From: Prosthecobacter sp.
Lineage (GTDB): Bacteria; Verrucomicrobiota; Verrucomicrobiia; Verrucomicrobiales; Verrucomicrobiaceae
Direction: 5' to 3'
Length of the DNA: 64,000 bases
Assembly (NCBI GenBank): GCA_019186985.1
Contig: JABARQ010000008.1
Coordinates: 106,298 to 170,297, forward strand
Each line of letters starts with the position of its first letter. Positions within the stretch are counted from its first letter, which is position 1. This document shows positions 1 through 8,054 of the stretch, one piece after another. The notes beneath the pieces are model-generated. The model did not search any database, had not been told where the DNA came from, and saw only the letters and a list, made by a program, of their open reading frames with translations. A program made the translations under genes and the position numbers.

Positions 1-787
1 GGCCGTTGAAGATGATGCCTGGCACGCCCAGGGCGGAGGCGATGTTCATCGGGCCGGAGTTGTTGCCGATGAAGAGACGGGCTCCGGCGATGTGGCGGAT
101 CAGGCCGCCCAGAGGGCCGGGCTTCACTCGCTGAACCGCAGAGGCCAGGGTTGCTTCAGCCTCCTGACCCTGGTCCATCCAGAGCACTGGCACGGAGCCG
201 GCAAGGCGGTTGGCGAGGTCGATGAAGCGTTCCAGCGGCCACTTTTTGTAATCACGGCTGGCCCCGGCATGGATGAAGACGCCCTGGTGATCCGCCTTGC
301 CGAAGGCCGAGAGGTCCGGTGGCGGGATGGTGTCCGGCAGGCAGGGGTCCAGGGTCTGGGCGATGCGCCAGTTTTGCCGAGGGTCGGGGGCGGTGAAGTC
401 CACGGGCACCCGTTCATGAAGGAGCCGTCCGAGATGGCGTTCGTGGATGAGCGGGCCGATGCTGCGGGTGGCGCCGGTGACGCGGGTCAGCAGGTGGGCC
501 ACATTGCCCTGGTCGTTGCCGAGCAGGCAGGCGTCCTGCGGCAGGTGGCGGAACTGAAGGACCAGCCTGGCAAGCTGCAGCGGATGACGCCAGGCGCCGT
601 TGAACTCGCGGGTGGCAAATTCGAGCGTCTGAACCCTCGGACAGGTGTTGTTGTAAAGGGGGGCCGCGACGGGGCTGGTGCAGACGGTGATGCTCCAGTC
701 CGGATGCAGGCGCTGAATCTCCTGGACCACGGGCAGGAACACGACGTTGTCGCCCAGTTGGTTCACCTTGAAGATCAGCAGACGCAT
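1..787 (-). CDS. Glycosyltransferase family 9 (heptosyltransferase-like), 3' end beyond window
   Basis: The reverse strand reads open from an ATG at 787 to the window edge, about 262 residues, with no stop. The N-terminus ([20 protein letters not shown]) is the usual start of family 9 glycosyltransferases. Near the visible end, [19 protein letters not shown] matches the family's C-terminal nucleotide-sugar-binding motif (G-N/D-SGP-H/N). The family transfers heptose or similar sugars from nucleotide donors to lipopolysaccharide core or surface glycans, at the cytoplasmic face of the membrane. It diverges from the exosortase gene with about 65 bp between start codons, so both may share a control region. 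The plus-strand open frame over the same DNA is a shadow. Family assignment is firm; the sugar and acceptor cannot be told from sequence. Confidence 0.85.
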   Translation of the reverse strand, partial: MRLLIFKVNQLGDNVVFLPVVQEIQRLHPDWSITVCTSPVAAPLYNNTCPRVQTLEFATREFNGAWRHPLQLARLVLQFRHLPQDACLLGNDQGNVAHLLTRVTGATRSIGPLIHERHLGRLLHERVPVDFTAPDPRQNWRIAQTLDPCLPDTIPPPDLSAFGKADHQGVFIHAGASRDYKKWPLERFIDLANRLAGSVPVLWMDQGQEAEATLASAVQRVKPGPLGGLIRHIAGARLFIGNNSGPMNIASALGVPGIIFNG

Positions 788-852
788 TGTCGGAAAAATT
801 CTGCGGTAATTCGCCGCGTGGCAACCTGCATGAAGGAAAAAAGCGTGTTTTG

Positions 853-2517
853 ATGCGTGGCAGGAACTTTTTAATCCTGATGGCGGCGGCCGTGGCCATG
901 CTCATGGCCTTCCAGCCGTATGCCGCAGGCTATGGCACCTTCCGGCTGACGCTGCTGGAGGAGCTGCTGCTGCGCTGGAAGGATCCGACCTGGCAGCACG
1001 GGTTGCTGGCTCCCCTGATCGCGGGCTGGCTGGTCTGGCGGCAGAGGGCGGAGCTTGCCGCCCTGCCGGTGCAGGGCCGATTTTCCGGATGGCTGGCGGC
1101 GGGGGTTGCCCTGCTGGCCTATTTCGGTGGCTACAAGGCGAACAATTATTACCTCGGCGCCTTTGCGGTTCAGCTTTTCCTGGCGGGGGTGGTCGTCACC
1201 TGCCTGGGCTGGGCTCATGCGCGGAGGCTCTGCTTCGCCTGGCTGATGCTCGGGTTCATGTGGCCGCTGGTGTTCCTGGAGGACTCGCTGTCGTTCAGGC
1301 TGCGTGTGCTGATGGTGGAGACGACCAGCTTTGTCCTGAACGGCATCGGCCTGGACACGATCCGGGAGGGCACGGCGCTCATTTCCTCGCCCGGGGCGGG
1401 CCGGGCGGCGGGGGAGCTGTTCAGCCTGAAGGTGGACGGGCCGTGCAGCGGCATGAGATCGCTTTTCGCCCTGCTCATGGTGTCGGCCTTGTTCGGCTAC
1501 TTCCGGCAGAAGTCGCTGCCGAGGCGTCTGCTGCTTTTCCTGGCGGGTTTTCCGCTGGCGGTCCTGGCGAACATGGCGCGTCTGCTCATTTTGATCGGAG
1601 GCACGATGTTGTTCGGGCAGGAGTTTGCGGTGGGGGATCAGGAGAAGGAGGTCAGCACCTTCCATTTTGTTTCAGGCCTGGTGGTTTACCTGGTCGCGCT
1701 GCTGGGGCTTCAGGGTTTGTCGCGGCTCATGGGTGGCATGGCGGCAGGCAATCCGGCGCCGTTGCCGAACCTGGTGCCGGTGATGAAGGTGTGCTGGCCG
1801 GGGCCTGTGCTGATGGTTCTTGGCGCGGCGGGCAGCCTGGCCGCCTGCCGGCTGTCGCCGGAAGTCCGCGCCGGAGATGCCGCGGGCGTGGTGATGGAGC
1901 TGCCGACGGCTGTGGGCAGGTTTCTTGGGCAGCCTATGGAAAAGGATGCGGCGGAAAAGGCGCTGCTGCCGGAGGACACGCAGCTGGTGAAGATGCAGTA
2001 CCGCTCCCCGGGATCGGCGGAGGACCGGGATGTGGCGCAGGTGACGCTGGTGCTGGCCGGGGCGGAAAGGCGCAGCATTCATCGCCCGGAGGTCTGCCTC
2101 GACGGCCAGGGCTGGACGCTGCTGGACTCCAGGGTGCTGGACGTGGAGGTGCTGCCAGGCCGGTTTCTGCCGGTGAAGGACCTGCTGGTGGAACGTCAGG
2201 TGCGGATGAAGGACGGCGGCTCCAGGACGCTGCGCGCCCATTATGCCTACTGGTTCATCGGCACGGACGTGACGACGCCGAGCAACGCCAGGCGGGTCTG
2301 GCTCAGCACCTGGGACAACATCTTTCGCAACATCAACCACCGCTGGGCCTATGCCAGCATCACCTGCTGGGTGACCGAGAACCTCCAGCCTGCGGAATCC
2401 GGTCAGCGTGTGAGGGATTCGGAGATGAGCGCGGCCGTGGTGAGGGAGTTGATCCGCCTGCTGGCTCCGAAATTTCAGAAGGAACTGCGGGAGGCCCGGG
2501 GGGCTGAATCGTTGTAA
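853..2517 (+). CDS. Exosortase with fused C-terminal EpsI domain
   Basis: This 554-residue inner-membrane protein joins two domains. Residues about 1-300 form a multi-pass exosortase core with the expected catalytic triad: Cys198 in [12 protein letters not shown], Arg243 in [10 protein letters not shown] and His271 in STFHFVSG. Residues about 310-554 are an EpsI-type periplasmic domain with the signature [12 protein letters not shown]. Exosortases are membrane cysteine transpeptidase-like enzymes that cleave PEP-CTERM tails and process the exported protein. A plausible substrate is encoded at 5771-6586. The frame is open from a TTG at 787, but ATG 853 is preferred because it directly precedes the first hydrophobic segment. 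The domain fusion is common in this enzyme class. The exact exosortase subtype is not assigned. Confidence 0.92.
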   Translation: MRGRNFLILMAAAVAMLMAFQPYAAGYGTFRLTLLEELLLRWKDPTWQHGLLAPLIAGWLVWRQRAELAALPVQGRFSGWLAAGVALLAYFGGYKANNYYLGAFAVQLFLAGVVVTCLGWAHARRLCFAWLMLGFMWPLVFLEDSLSFRLRVLMVETTSFVLNGIGLDTIREGTALISSPGAGRAAGELFSLKVDGPCSGMRSLFALLMVSALFGYFRQKSLPRRLLLFLAGFPLAVLANMARLLILIGGTMLFGQEFAVGDQEKEVSTFHFVSGLVVYLVALLGLQGLSRLMGGMAAGNPAPLPNLVPVMKVCWPGPVLMVLGAAGSLAACRLSPEVRAGDAAGVVMELPTAVGRFLGQPMEKDAAEKALLPEDTQLVKMQYRSPGSAEDRDVAQVTLVLAGAERRSIHRPEVCLDGQGWTLLDSRVLDVEVLPGRFLPVKDLLVERQVRMKDGGSRTLRAHYAYWFIGTDVTTPSNARRVWLSTWDNIFRNINHRWAYASITCWVTENLQPAESGQRVRDSEMSAAVVRELIRLLAPKFQKELREARGAESL

Positions 2518-2585
2518 ATTGTTTGTGATCAGGTGGTTGGAGGGTTGTGTGAAAGGCCTCAAGCGGCACTTTGAAGCTGTCTCCG

Positions 2586-3755
2586 ATGAACCAGCGCCTG
2601 GACCAGGATTCCGAACTGATGATTGACGCCCTGCGCGGCATTGCCGCCGTCATGGTGCTGTTTTCACATTGCTTCGACCTGGCGATCGCGGACAAGTTTG
2701 GCTGGAGCTACGCCGACGCCCCCGAAGGCTGGCGGTTGCTGCGCGCGACCGTCGGTCACGGTGGCTTCTGGGTGTGGTCCTTCTTCATGATCTCCGGCAT
2801 CTGCATCCACAGGTCGATCCTGAAGGGGGTGCAGGACGGGACGTTTTCCTGGTGGAAGTATGGCCTTGCCCGGCTGACGCGCATTTATCCGCTGTTCCTG
2901 CTCGGTCTGCTGCTGGCGGTGATCACCTGGCATCTGCATGAGGATTTTGGGGGGGCGCCGGAAGTCACCCTGCCCTGGCGGCAGTTCCTGGCCAGCCTGG
3001 CGGGCCTGCACATCCTGACGACGTCCTTTCCCGGGTTTGAGACTTCCTGGAGCCTGAGCTGTGAGCTGATCTATTATGCGGCCTGGCCGGTTGTCCTGCT
3101 GATGACCCGGGGGGTCACGTCAAAGGCCGCCGTCCTTTCCATCGGCGTCTCCCTGCTCGGGGCGGCGGCCATCCTGGTGGCCTGGAAGGTGTTTCACCGG
3201 CTGGAGGGAAGCGCCTTGGTGGACGGGGTGTGGACGACGCTGGTCTTGTTTCCCGTGTGGATCTGCGGCGCCTGGATGGCGGCCCACTGGCAGCAGGGCA
3301 GGCTGGCGGTTTCACGAAGCTTCTGGCTGGGCTCGTTCTCCCTCTGCCTGCTGTCCGAGCTGCTGCTGGCGACGCTCAAATACAAGCAGTATCCGGGCTG
3401 GGCGGTCCACCTGGCGGGCTGGAGCGCCATTCCAGGGCTCATGTTCCTGCTCTCGGGGAGCGGTCATCTCCGGCTTTCGTCCCTGCCGGCCGCCCTGCCT
3501 GTGTGCCGCTGGCTGGGCCGGCTGAGCTATCCCTGCTACATCCTGCACCTGCAGATCCTGCTTTTGATCAACCATTGGGTGGATCAGGCCGCTCCGGAAA
3601 GCATCACCCAGCGTCCGTTGTTGCACGCATCGGTGGAGTTTGTGCTGGTGCTTGCCCTGCTGGGCGTGGTCGGCCCCAGGCTGGAGTCGTTTTTCATGGA
3701 CTGGCGCGCAGGCATTCTGGCAAAGGCTTTTCCGCGCAACGCCCGGACCGTCTGA
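2586..3755 (+). CDS. Acyltransferase 3 family membrane protein (OafA-like)
   Basis: The 389-residue protein has about ten hydrophobic segments and the family's opening pattern: an early DALRGIAAVMVLFSHCFD with the conserved Arg and His, then WSFFMISGICIHRSILKG. This family transfers acetyl or other acyl groups to sugars of surface polysaccharides at the inner membrane. The frame also opens at a TTG at 2571; ATG 2586 is the better start. It lies 68 bp after the exosortase gene and 12 bp before the amidotransferase gene, so it is probably cotranscribed with them. A role in decorating the locus's polysaccharide is inferred from context. The acyl donor and acceptor are unknown. Confidence 0.9.
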   Translation: MNQRLDQDSELMIDALRGIAAVMVLFSHCFDLAIADKFGWSYADAPEGWRLLRATVGHGGFWVWSFFMISGICIHRSILKGVQDGTFSWWKYGLARLTRIYPLFLLGLLLAVITWHLHEDFGGAPEVTLPWRQFLASLAGLHILTTSFPGFETSWSLSCELIYYAAWPVVLLMTRGVTSKAAVLSIGVSLLGAAAILVAWKVFHRLEGSALVDGVWTTLVLFPVWICGAWMAAHWQQGRLAVSRSFWLGSFSLCLLSELLLATLKYKQYPGWAVHLAGWSAIPGLMFLLSGSGHLRLSSLPAALPVCRWLGRLSYPCYILHLQILLLINHWVDQAAPESITQRPLLHASVEFVLVLALLGVVGPRLESFFMDWRAGILAKAFPRNARTV

Positions 3756-3767
3756 CAACTTCGTCTT

Positions 3768-5678
3768 ATGTGTGGATTCATCGGCTGCTTCTCACCCGGG
3801 GGGCGGCCTCTGCCTTCGGACGGCGTGCTGGAGGCCATGCTGCGCAGCATCCGCCACCGCGGGCCGGATGACGAGGGCTTCCAGGCGCTGTCCTTCGCCC
3901 GGCACGCGTCCTCGCCGCATCGGCCGGGGGAAACCCTGCCCGAGGGGACGGACGGCGGCTTTGGCTTTGCCAGGCTGAGCATCCAGGACCTGTCGGCGGC
4001 CGGCCATCAGCCGATGATGAGCCGGGATGGTTCAACGGTCCTGGTCTTCAACGGCGAAATCTACAACGCCGGTGAAATCCGTGACCGTCTCCGCAGCGAA
4101 GGCGTGCAGTTTCAGGGGCACTCGGACACGGAGGTGATCCTGCGCTGCTTTGAGCGGCACGGATGGCAGGCCATGCTGGACTCCATCCAGGGCATGTTCG
4201 CCATCGCGGTGGCGGAGGTGGGCGCAGGACGTGTGCGCATGGCGCGCGACCCCTTTGGCATCAAGCCGTTCTACCACACCCGGCTTGCGGACGGCACGCT
4301 GCTCATCGCCTCGGAGATCAAGGCCTTCCTGAAACATCCGGGCTTCCAGGCGGAGCTGGAGGCGGCGCATCTGCCCGAGCAGCTGATGTTCCGCTACACG
4401 GCCTGGGACCGCACTCTGCTTCGTGATGTGCAGCAGCTTCCGCCCGGCCATGAAATGTGCTGGGAATCCGCTTCGGGCGGTCTCTTGCAGCGCCGCTACT
4501 GGCAGCTTCCCGATGCGTCGGACGGCGGCGAGGACGTGGCCTTTGTCCGGCAGGTGCTGAAAAAGGCCGTACGCAGCCAGATGATCAGCGATGTGCCGCT
4601 CGGCACCCAGTTGAGCGGTGGCATCGACAGCTCGTTGATCACGCTTGATGCGGCGGCTGAGGGGAGGGAGGCGCTGCACAGCTTCTCCATCGTTTTTGAA
4701 GATCCGGAGGTCAGCGAGGATGCCTGGATCAGCCAGGCGGCCAGACGGGCCGGCGTGCACAGCCATCGGTTCCTGTTTTCCGCGAAGCATTTCGCCGAGG
4801 ACTTTTCCCGGGTCACCTGGCATCTTGATGCGCCGCCGGGAAATCCCAACACCCTTGCCCTCGACCTGCTGGCGCGCGAGGCCCGTCAGACGGTGAAGGT
4901 GTTGCTGACCGGTGAGGGCTGTGACGAGCTTTTCGCCGGCTACAACCGCTTCTATTATGCGGCGCTCCAGCACAGGCACCCCTTGGTCTTTCGCTGGGGT
5001 GCCGGACTGGCGGGAGCTTCCCAGGGGCGTCTCTGGAGGCTCTTCGGCCAGGCCGGGCAGAGCCTGGAGCATCAAATGATCACCGGCTCCGCCTACGGGG
5101 CGGCGTCCCTGGTCGCCGCCCTACTGCCCGGGGCACGGGTCGAGGACGCCATCTCCATGCGTCTGGATCACCTGGCCGGCATCCCCGGCGAGGGGCTGCG
5201 TCGGCAGATCCGCTATGAAACCGAAACCTACCTGCCTGACCTGCTCATGCGTCAGGACAAGGTGACCATGGCCCATGGGGTCGAGTGCCGGGTGCCGTTT
5301 TTGGACCTGGAGGTCGCCCGTGCGGCCCGCACCCTGCCGCTTTCGAGCCTGGCCTGCCCGGTTTACGGTCCCAATGCCCGCATGCGTGGCACGAAGCGGG
5401 TGATCAAGAAACTGGCGGAGGCGGAATTTGGGACAGCCTTTGCCTATCGGCGGAAGCGAGGGTTTGATGTGCCGCTTCAGGCCTTTTTCCGACAACCGAA
5501 AGTTCAGGAGCAGGCGCAGGATCTCTGGCTGCCTGGGATCAGGAGGCGGGGGCTTCTGGATGGGGCCAGGGTGCAGTCCATCTGGCAGAAAACACAGGGA
5601 CAGGAGGGCAGTCCTGCGGAGGCGGAGGCCCTTTGGGTGGCGTTTGGGCTCGAACTATGGGCTCAACTCGTTTTGTAA
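3768..5678 (+). CDS. asnB: Glutamine-hydrolysing asparagine synthase-type amidotransferase (first copy)
   Basis: The 636-residue protein starts MCGFIGCF, so Cys2 is the N-terminal nucleophile of a class II glutamine amidotransferase. Residues about 1-210 are the glutaminase domain, including RHRGPDDEG, FNGEIYN and RDPFGIKPFY. From about 235 comes the ATP-pyrophosphatase synthase domain, with the PP-loop LSGGIDSSL. Such AsnB paralogues are standard in exosortase-linked exopolysaccharide loci. There they probably amidate a sugar carboxylate or peptide part of the polymer rather than make free asparagine. No clear Shine-Dalgarno is seen before ATG 3768, but the start is fixed by the catalytic Cys2. 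A second copy lies at 8055. The gene is closely spaced after the acyltransferase. Confidence 0.93.
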   Translation: MCGFIGCFSPGGRPLPSDGVLEAMLRSIRHRGPDDEGFQALSFARHASSPHRPGETLPEGTDGGFGFARLSIQDLSAAGHQPMMSRDGSTVLVFNGEIYNAGEIRDRLRSEGVQFQGHSDTEVILRCFERHGWQAMLDSIQGMFAIAVAEVGAGRVRMARDPFGIKPFYHTRLADGTLLIASEIKAFLKHPGFQAELEAAHLPEQLMFRYTAWDRTLLRDVQQLPPGHEMCWESASGGLLQRRYWQLPDASDGGEDVAFVRQVLKKAVRSQMISDVPLGTQLSGGIDSSLITLDAAAEGREALHSFSIVFEDPEVSEDAWISQAARRAGVHSHRFLFSAKHFAEDFSRVTWHLDAPPGNPNTLALDLLAREARQTVKVLLTGEGCDELFAGYNRFYYAALQHRHPLVFRWGAGLAGASQGRLWRLFGQAGQSLEHQMITGSAYGAASLVAALLPGARVEDAISMRLDHLAGIPGEGLRRQIRYETETYLPDLLMRQDKVTMAHGVECRVPFLDLEVARAARTLPLSSLACPVYGPNARMRGTKRVIKKLAEAEFGTAFAYRRKRGFDVPLQAFFRQPKVQEQAQDLWLPGIRRRGLLDGARVQSIWQKTQGQEGSPAEAEALWVAFGLELWAQLVL

Positions 5679-5770
5679 TTTCTAGTATAAAACACCTCTA
5701 AATAATTAAAGAATATAAAATTTATCAAATTATCTTTGCTTTTTTATAAAATTAAGGATATCAGTAAGGT
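5679..5770 (+). promoter_or_regulatory. AT-rich leader upstream of PEP-CTERM gene
   Basis: This 92-bp gap is strikingly AT-rich compared with its surroundings, with runs such as TATAAAATTTATCAAATTAT. It ends in a Shine-Dalgarno-like AAGGA at 5754-5758 before ATG 5771. Its composition suggests a separate promoter for the PEP-CTERM gene. I could not place a -35/-10 pair or a sigma-54 box with confidence. Confidence 0.4.
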
Positions 5771-6586
5771 ATGCGCTCCAAAGTTTTTATCATTTCCTTT
5801 GCGCTCCTCCTTTCGGGTATCGCCAAAGCGGACATCATTGCCATCAATGGTGTGGATCGTGATGGGTATGGTGGAGTTTATGAAGTTGCTGGCACGGGAT
5901 TTGATGGTGGCAGGTACTGGTGGATGTGCATCGAGCCGAATGGTTCCAATTCTGCAGGCAGCGGGCAGGGCTTCCTGGCGGACGCCGTGGGTTTTTATGA
6001 CGGCTGGGACCAGCAGAACACGGAACGTCTCGACTTTTACACCAACAATCCCGGACACTATCTCAGCGCCCTTCCGACCCAGGTGCGGGTGATGGAGTAT
6101 GTGCTCGACACCTACCTGCCCTGGACCACCCTTGCGGGGCCTTCCGGACGCTTTGCCGAACAGGATGCGACCGCCTCCCTCTACGGCAACGATGACCCGT
6201 TCTACAATGCCTTCTTTGCCGTGCAGAACTTCCTGTCCGAAACCTATGGCAAGACCACGAAGTCGGACTTCACGGACATGTCAGATTACAGCTTCTTTGC
6301 CGGAAGCGCCACGGATCCCAACTCGATCGCCGCCCGCAGTTCAATCTTCTCGACCATCCTGGCGGATGTCGAAGCCAAGGCTGCGGTGAACTTTTTCGAC
6401 ACCTACACGGCGGAGCACGGCTACCTGATCGCCAACACGCTGATGCCCTCGGGAGACATCGACAACTGGCAGGACGCCCTCCTGATCTATTCGCTGGCTC
6501 CGGTGCCTGAGCCAAGTGGAGCGCTGCTGATCGCCTGCACCGGTCTGGCCGTCATGCTGCGCCGCATGCGTCGCGTCGCGGCCTGA
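5771..6586 (+). CDS. PEP-CTERM sorting-domain secreted protein
   Basis: The 271-residue protein begins with a Sec signal peptide (MRSKVFIISFALLLSGIAKA). It ends in a textbook PEP-CTERM tail: the motif VPEPSGALL, a short hydrophobic helix, and the basic end RRMRRVAA. The tail marks it for processing by an exosortase, most likely the one at 853-2517. The mature part, about residues 21-245, is rich in Asp, Asn, Gly and aromatic residues (for example RYWWMCIEPNG), as in many exported PEP-CTERM proteins. I recognise no enzymatic domain. Codon use matches the locus, but the upstream gap is AT-rich. It is probably an extracellular or matrix-associated protein made with the polysaccharide. Confidence 0.88.
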   Translation: MRSKVFIISFALLLSGIAKADIIAINGVDRDGYGGVYEVAGTGFDGGRYWWMCIEPNGSNSAGSGQGFLADAVGFYDGWDQQNTERLDFYTNNPGHYLSALPTQVRVMEYVLDTYLPWTTLAGPSGRFAEQDATASLYGNDDPFYNAFFAVQNFLSETYGKTTKSDFTDMSDYSFFAGSATDPNSIAARSSIFSTILADVEAKAAVNFFDTYTAEHGYLIANTLMPSGDIDNWQDALLIYSLAPVPEPSGALLIACTGLAVMLRRMRRVAA

Positions 6587-6619
6587 GACGGGCGGCTTTT
6601 CACCGTCTGGCGAGGACAG

Positions 6620-8035
6620 ATGCGGGAGGCATGGCCCCCTGATCCTGGAATGTCCCTGGAAGACCGACTTTATCCGCTGCTGCGGCTTTACGAAGCCGCT
6701 CCGCAGCCTGTCAAAACCCTGGCCGGGAGCGCCTTCCGGCTGCTGCCTTCCTCGTGGCGCCATGGCAGGGCCTATGAAGCCTTCCGCCGCGAGGCTGCGC
6801 AGGCGGAAACCTGGGATGAAAAGGCCATGCGCGACTACCAGCTGACGGCCTTGCGCGACAGCCTGGCCGCGGCAGGGCAGGCGCCGTTTTATGCGCGGCG
6901 GTTTGCCGAGGCCGGGGTGGATCCGCGGAAGTTCGAGAGCCTGGAGCAGCTCGCCGGCTATCCTTTGCTGAGCAAGGCCGACCTGCTTGAGCATCGCGAG
7001 GCGATGGTGAATCCGCAGGTTCCTGCGGCCCGGCGTCTTTACATCACCACGGGAGGTTCCAGCGGCGTGCCGGTCGGCTTTTACCTGGAGCGCGGAGTTT
7101 CGCGCCCGAAGGAGCAGGCCTATCTGGAGGTGATGTGGTCGCGACGCGGCTACCGGCCGGGCGACCGTGTGGCCGTCATCCGTGGAGGCGTGACCTCGAG
7201 CAGGGCCGGGGGAAAAATCAGCAGCCACGACGCCACGCGCGACTGGCTGATCCTGTCCTCCTATCACCTGGCTCCGGATCGCCTGGCTGAGTATGTGACT
7301 CTTTTGAACCGCTTCCGTCCCCGGCACCTGCATGCCTATCCGAGCGCCGCGCTGATGCTGGCCCGGGGCATGGAGCAGTCGGGATTGAAGCTCAACTTTC
7401 CGCTGGTCTCGGTCCTGTGCGGTTCGGAGAAGCTGGATGAGGAGGCGCAACGCTACCTGGAGCAGGCCTTCGCCTGCCGGGTCTTCCACTGGTATGGGCA
7501 CAGTGAGCGCGTGGTGCTGGCGGGGCAGGGCAGGCGGTCGGATCATCTCTACTTCTGGCCGGCCTATGGGTTCGTCGAATTTGGCGAACCTGACGCGGAG
7601 GGCCTTTGCGAAGTCATCGGGACCTCGTTTCACAACCGGGCGATGCCCCTGATCCGCTACCGCACGGGCGATCGTGTGCGCCTTTCGAAAACCCAGGACC
7701 GCGAACTGCCGATGATCGAGGCCGATGCCGTGGAGGGGCGTGATTATGAGTTCCTGGCCAGCGCGTCCGGCCGCCGGATTTCCCTGACCGCCATCAACAT
7801 GCATGACCGCATTTTCGACGGGCTGCTGGCCGTGCAGTTTGCCCAGGGGCGGCCCGGCGAGGTCGAGTTCCGCTATCAGCCGGGACCGCGCTGGCGGTCA
7901 TCACGCCTGGAAGCCATGCGCGCGGGGCTTCTCCAGAAGCTGGGGGATGACTTCAATCTGGTGTTGCGCCAGGTGACGGAGGTGGAAAAGACACCGGCGG
8001 GCAAGCATCGCTGGCTGGTGCGCCTGAGTTCCTGA
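6620..8035 (+). CDS. PaaK/CapK-like adenylate-forming enzyme
   Basis: The 471-residue protein resembles the phenylacetate-CoA ligase/CapK family of polysaccharide loci. Visible motifs are the ATP-binding TTGGSSGVPVGFYLERG (about residue 142), a SEKLDEEA-like segment, YGHSERVV, and the later RYRTGDRVRL (around 350). CapK-type proteins in capsule and exopolysaccharide clusters are thought to activate a carboxylate by adenylation for transfer to a glycan, but substrates are mostly unknown. ATG 6620 is preceded by GAGGA at 6612-6616, which is rather close. An in-frame ATG at 6650 is the alternative. It sits between the PEP-CTERM protein and the second AsnB, which supports a role in polymer modification. 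Confidence 0.85.
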   Translation: MREAWPPDPGMSLEDRLYPLLRLYEAAPQPVKTLAGSAFRLLPSSWRHGRAYEAFRREAAQAETWDEKAMRDYQLTALRDSLAAAGQAPFYARRFAEAGVDPRKFESLEQLAGYPLLSKADLLEHREAMVNPQVPAARRLYITTGGSSGVPVGFYLERGVSRPKEQAYLEVMWSRRGYRPGDRVAVIRGGVTSSRAGGKISSHDATRDWLILSSYHLAPDRLAEYVTLLNRFRPRHLHAYPSAALMLARGMEQSGLKLNFPLVSVLCGSEKLDEEAQRYLEQAFACRVFHWYGHSERVVLAGQGRRSDHLYFWPAYGFVEFGEPDAEGLCEVIGTSFHNRAMPLIRYRTGDRVRLSKTQDRELPMIEADAVEGRDYEFLASASGRRISLTAINMHDRIFDGLLAVQFAQGRPGEVEFRYQPGPRWRSSRLEAMRAGLLQKLGDDFNLVLRQVTEVEKTPAGKHRWLVRLSS

Positions 8036-8054
8036 TCGTTATCTGCATCCTGTC

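Noticed and set aside
92-853. Plus-strand open frame of 253 codons at the window start
   Set aside because: It is antisense to a clear family 9 glycosyltransferase and its translation has no recognisable pattern; it is a composition shadow.
1089-2507. A second long plus-strand frame inside the exosortase gene
   Set aside because: It is Gly/Ala/Arg-rich, out of frame with the catalytic exosortase motifs, and typical of a high-GC shadow.
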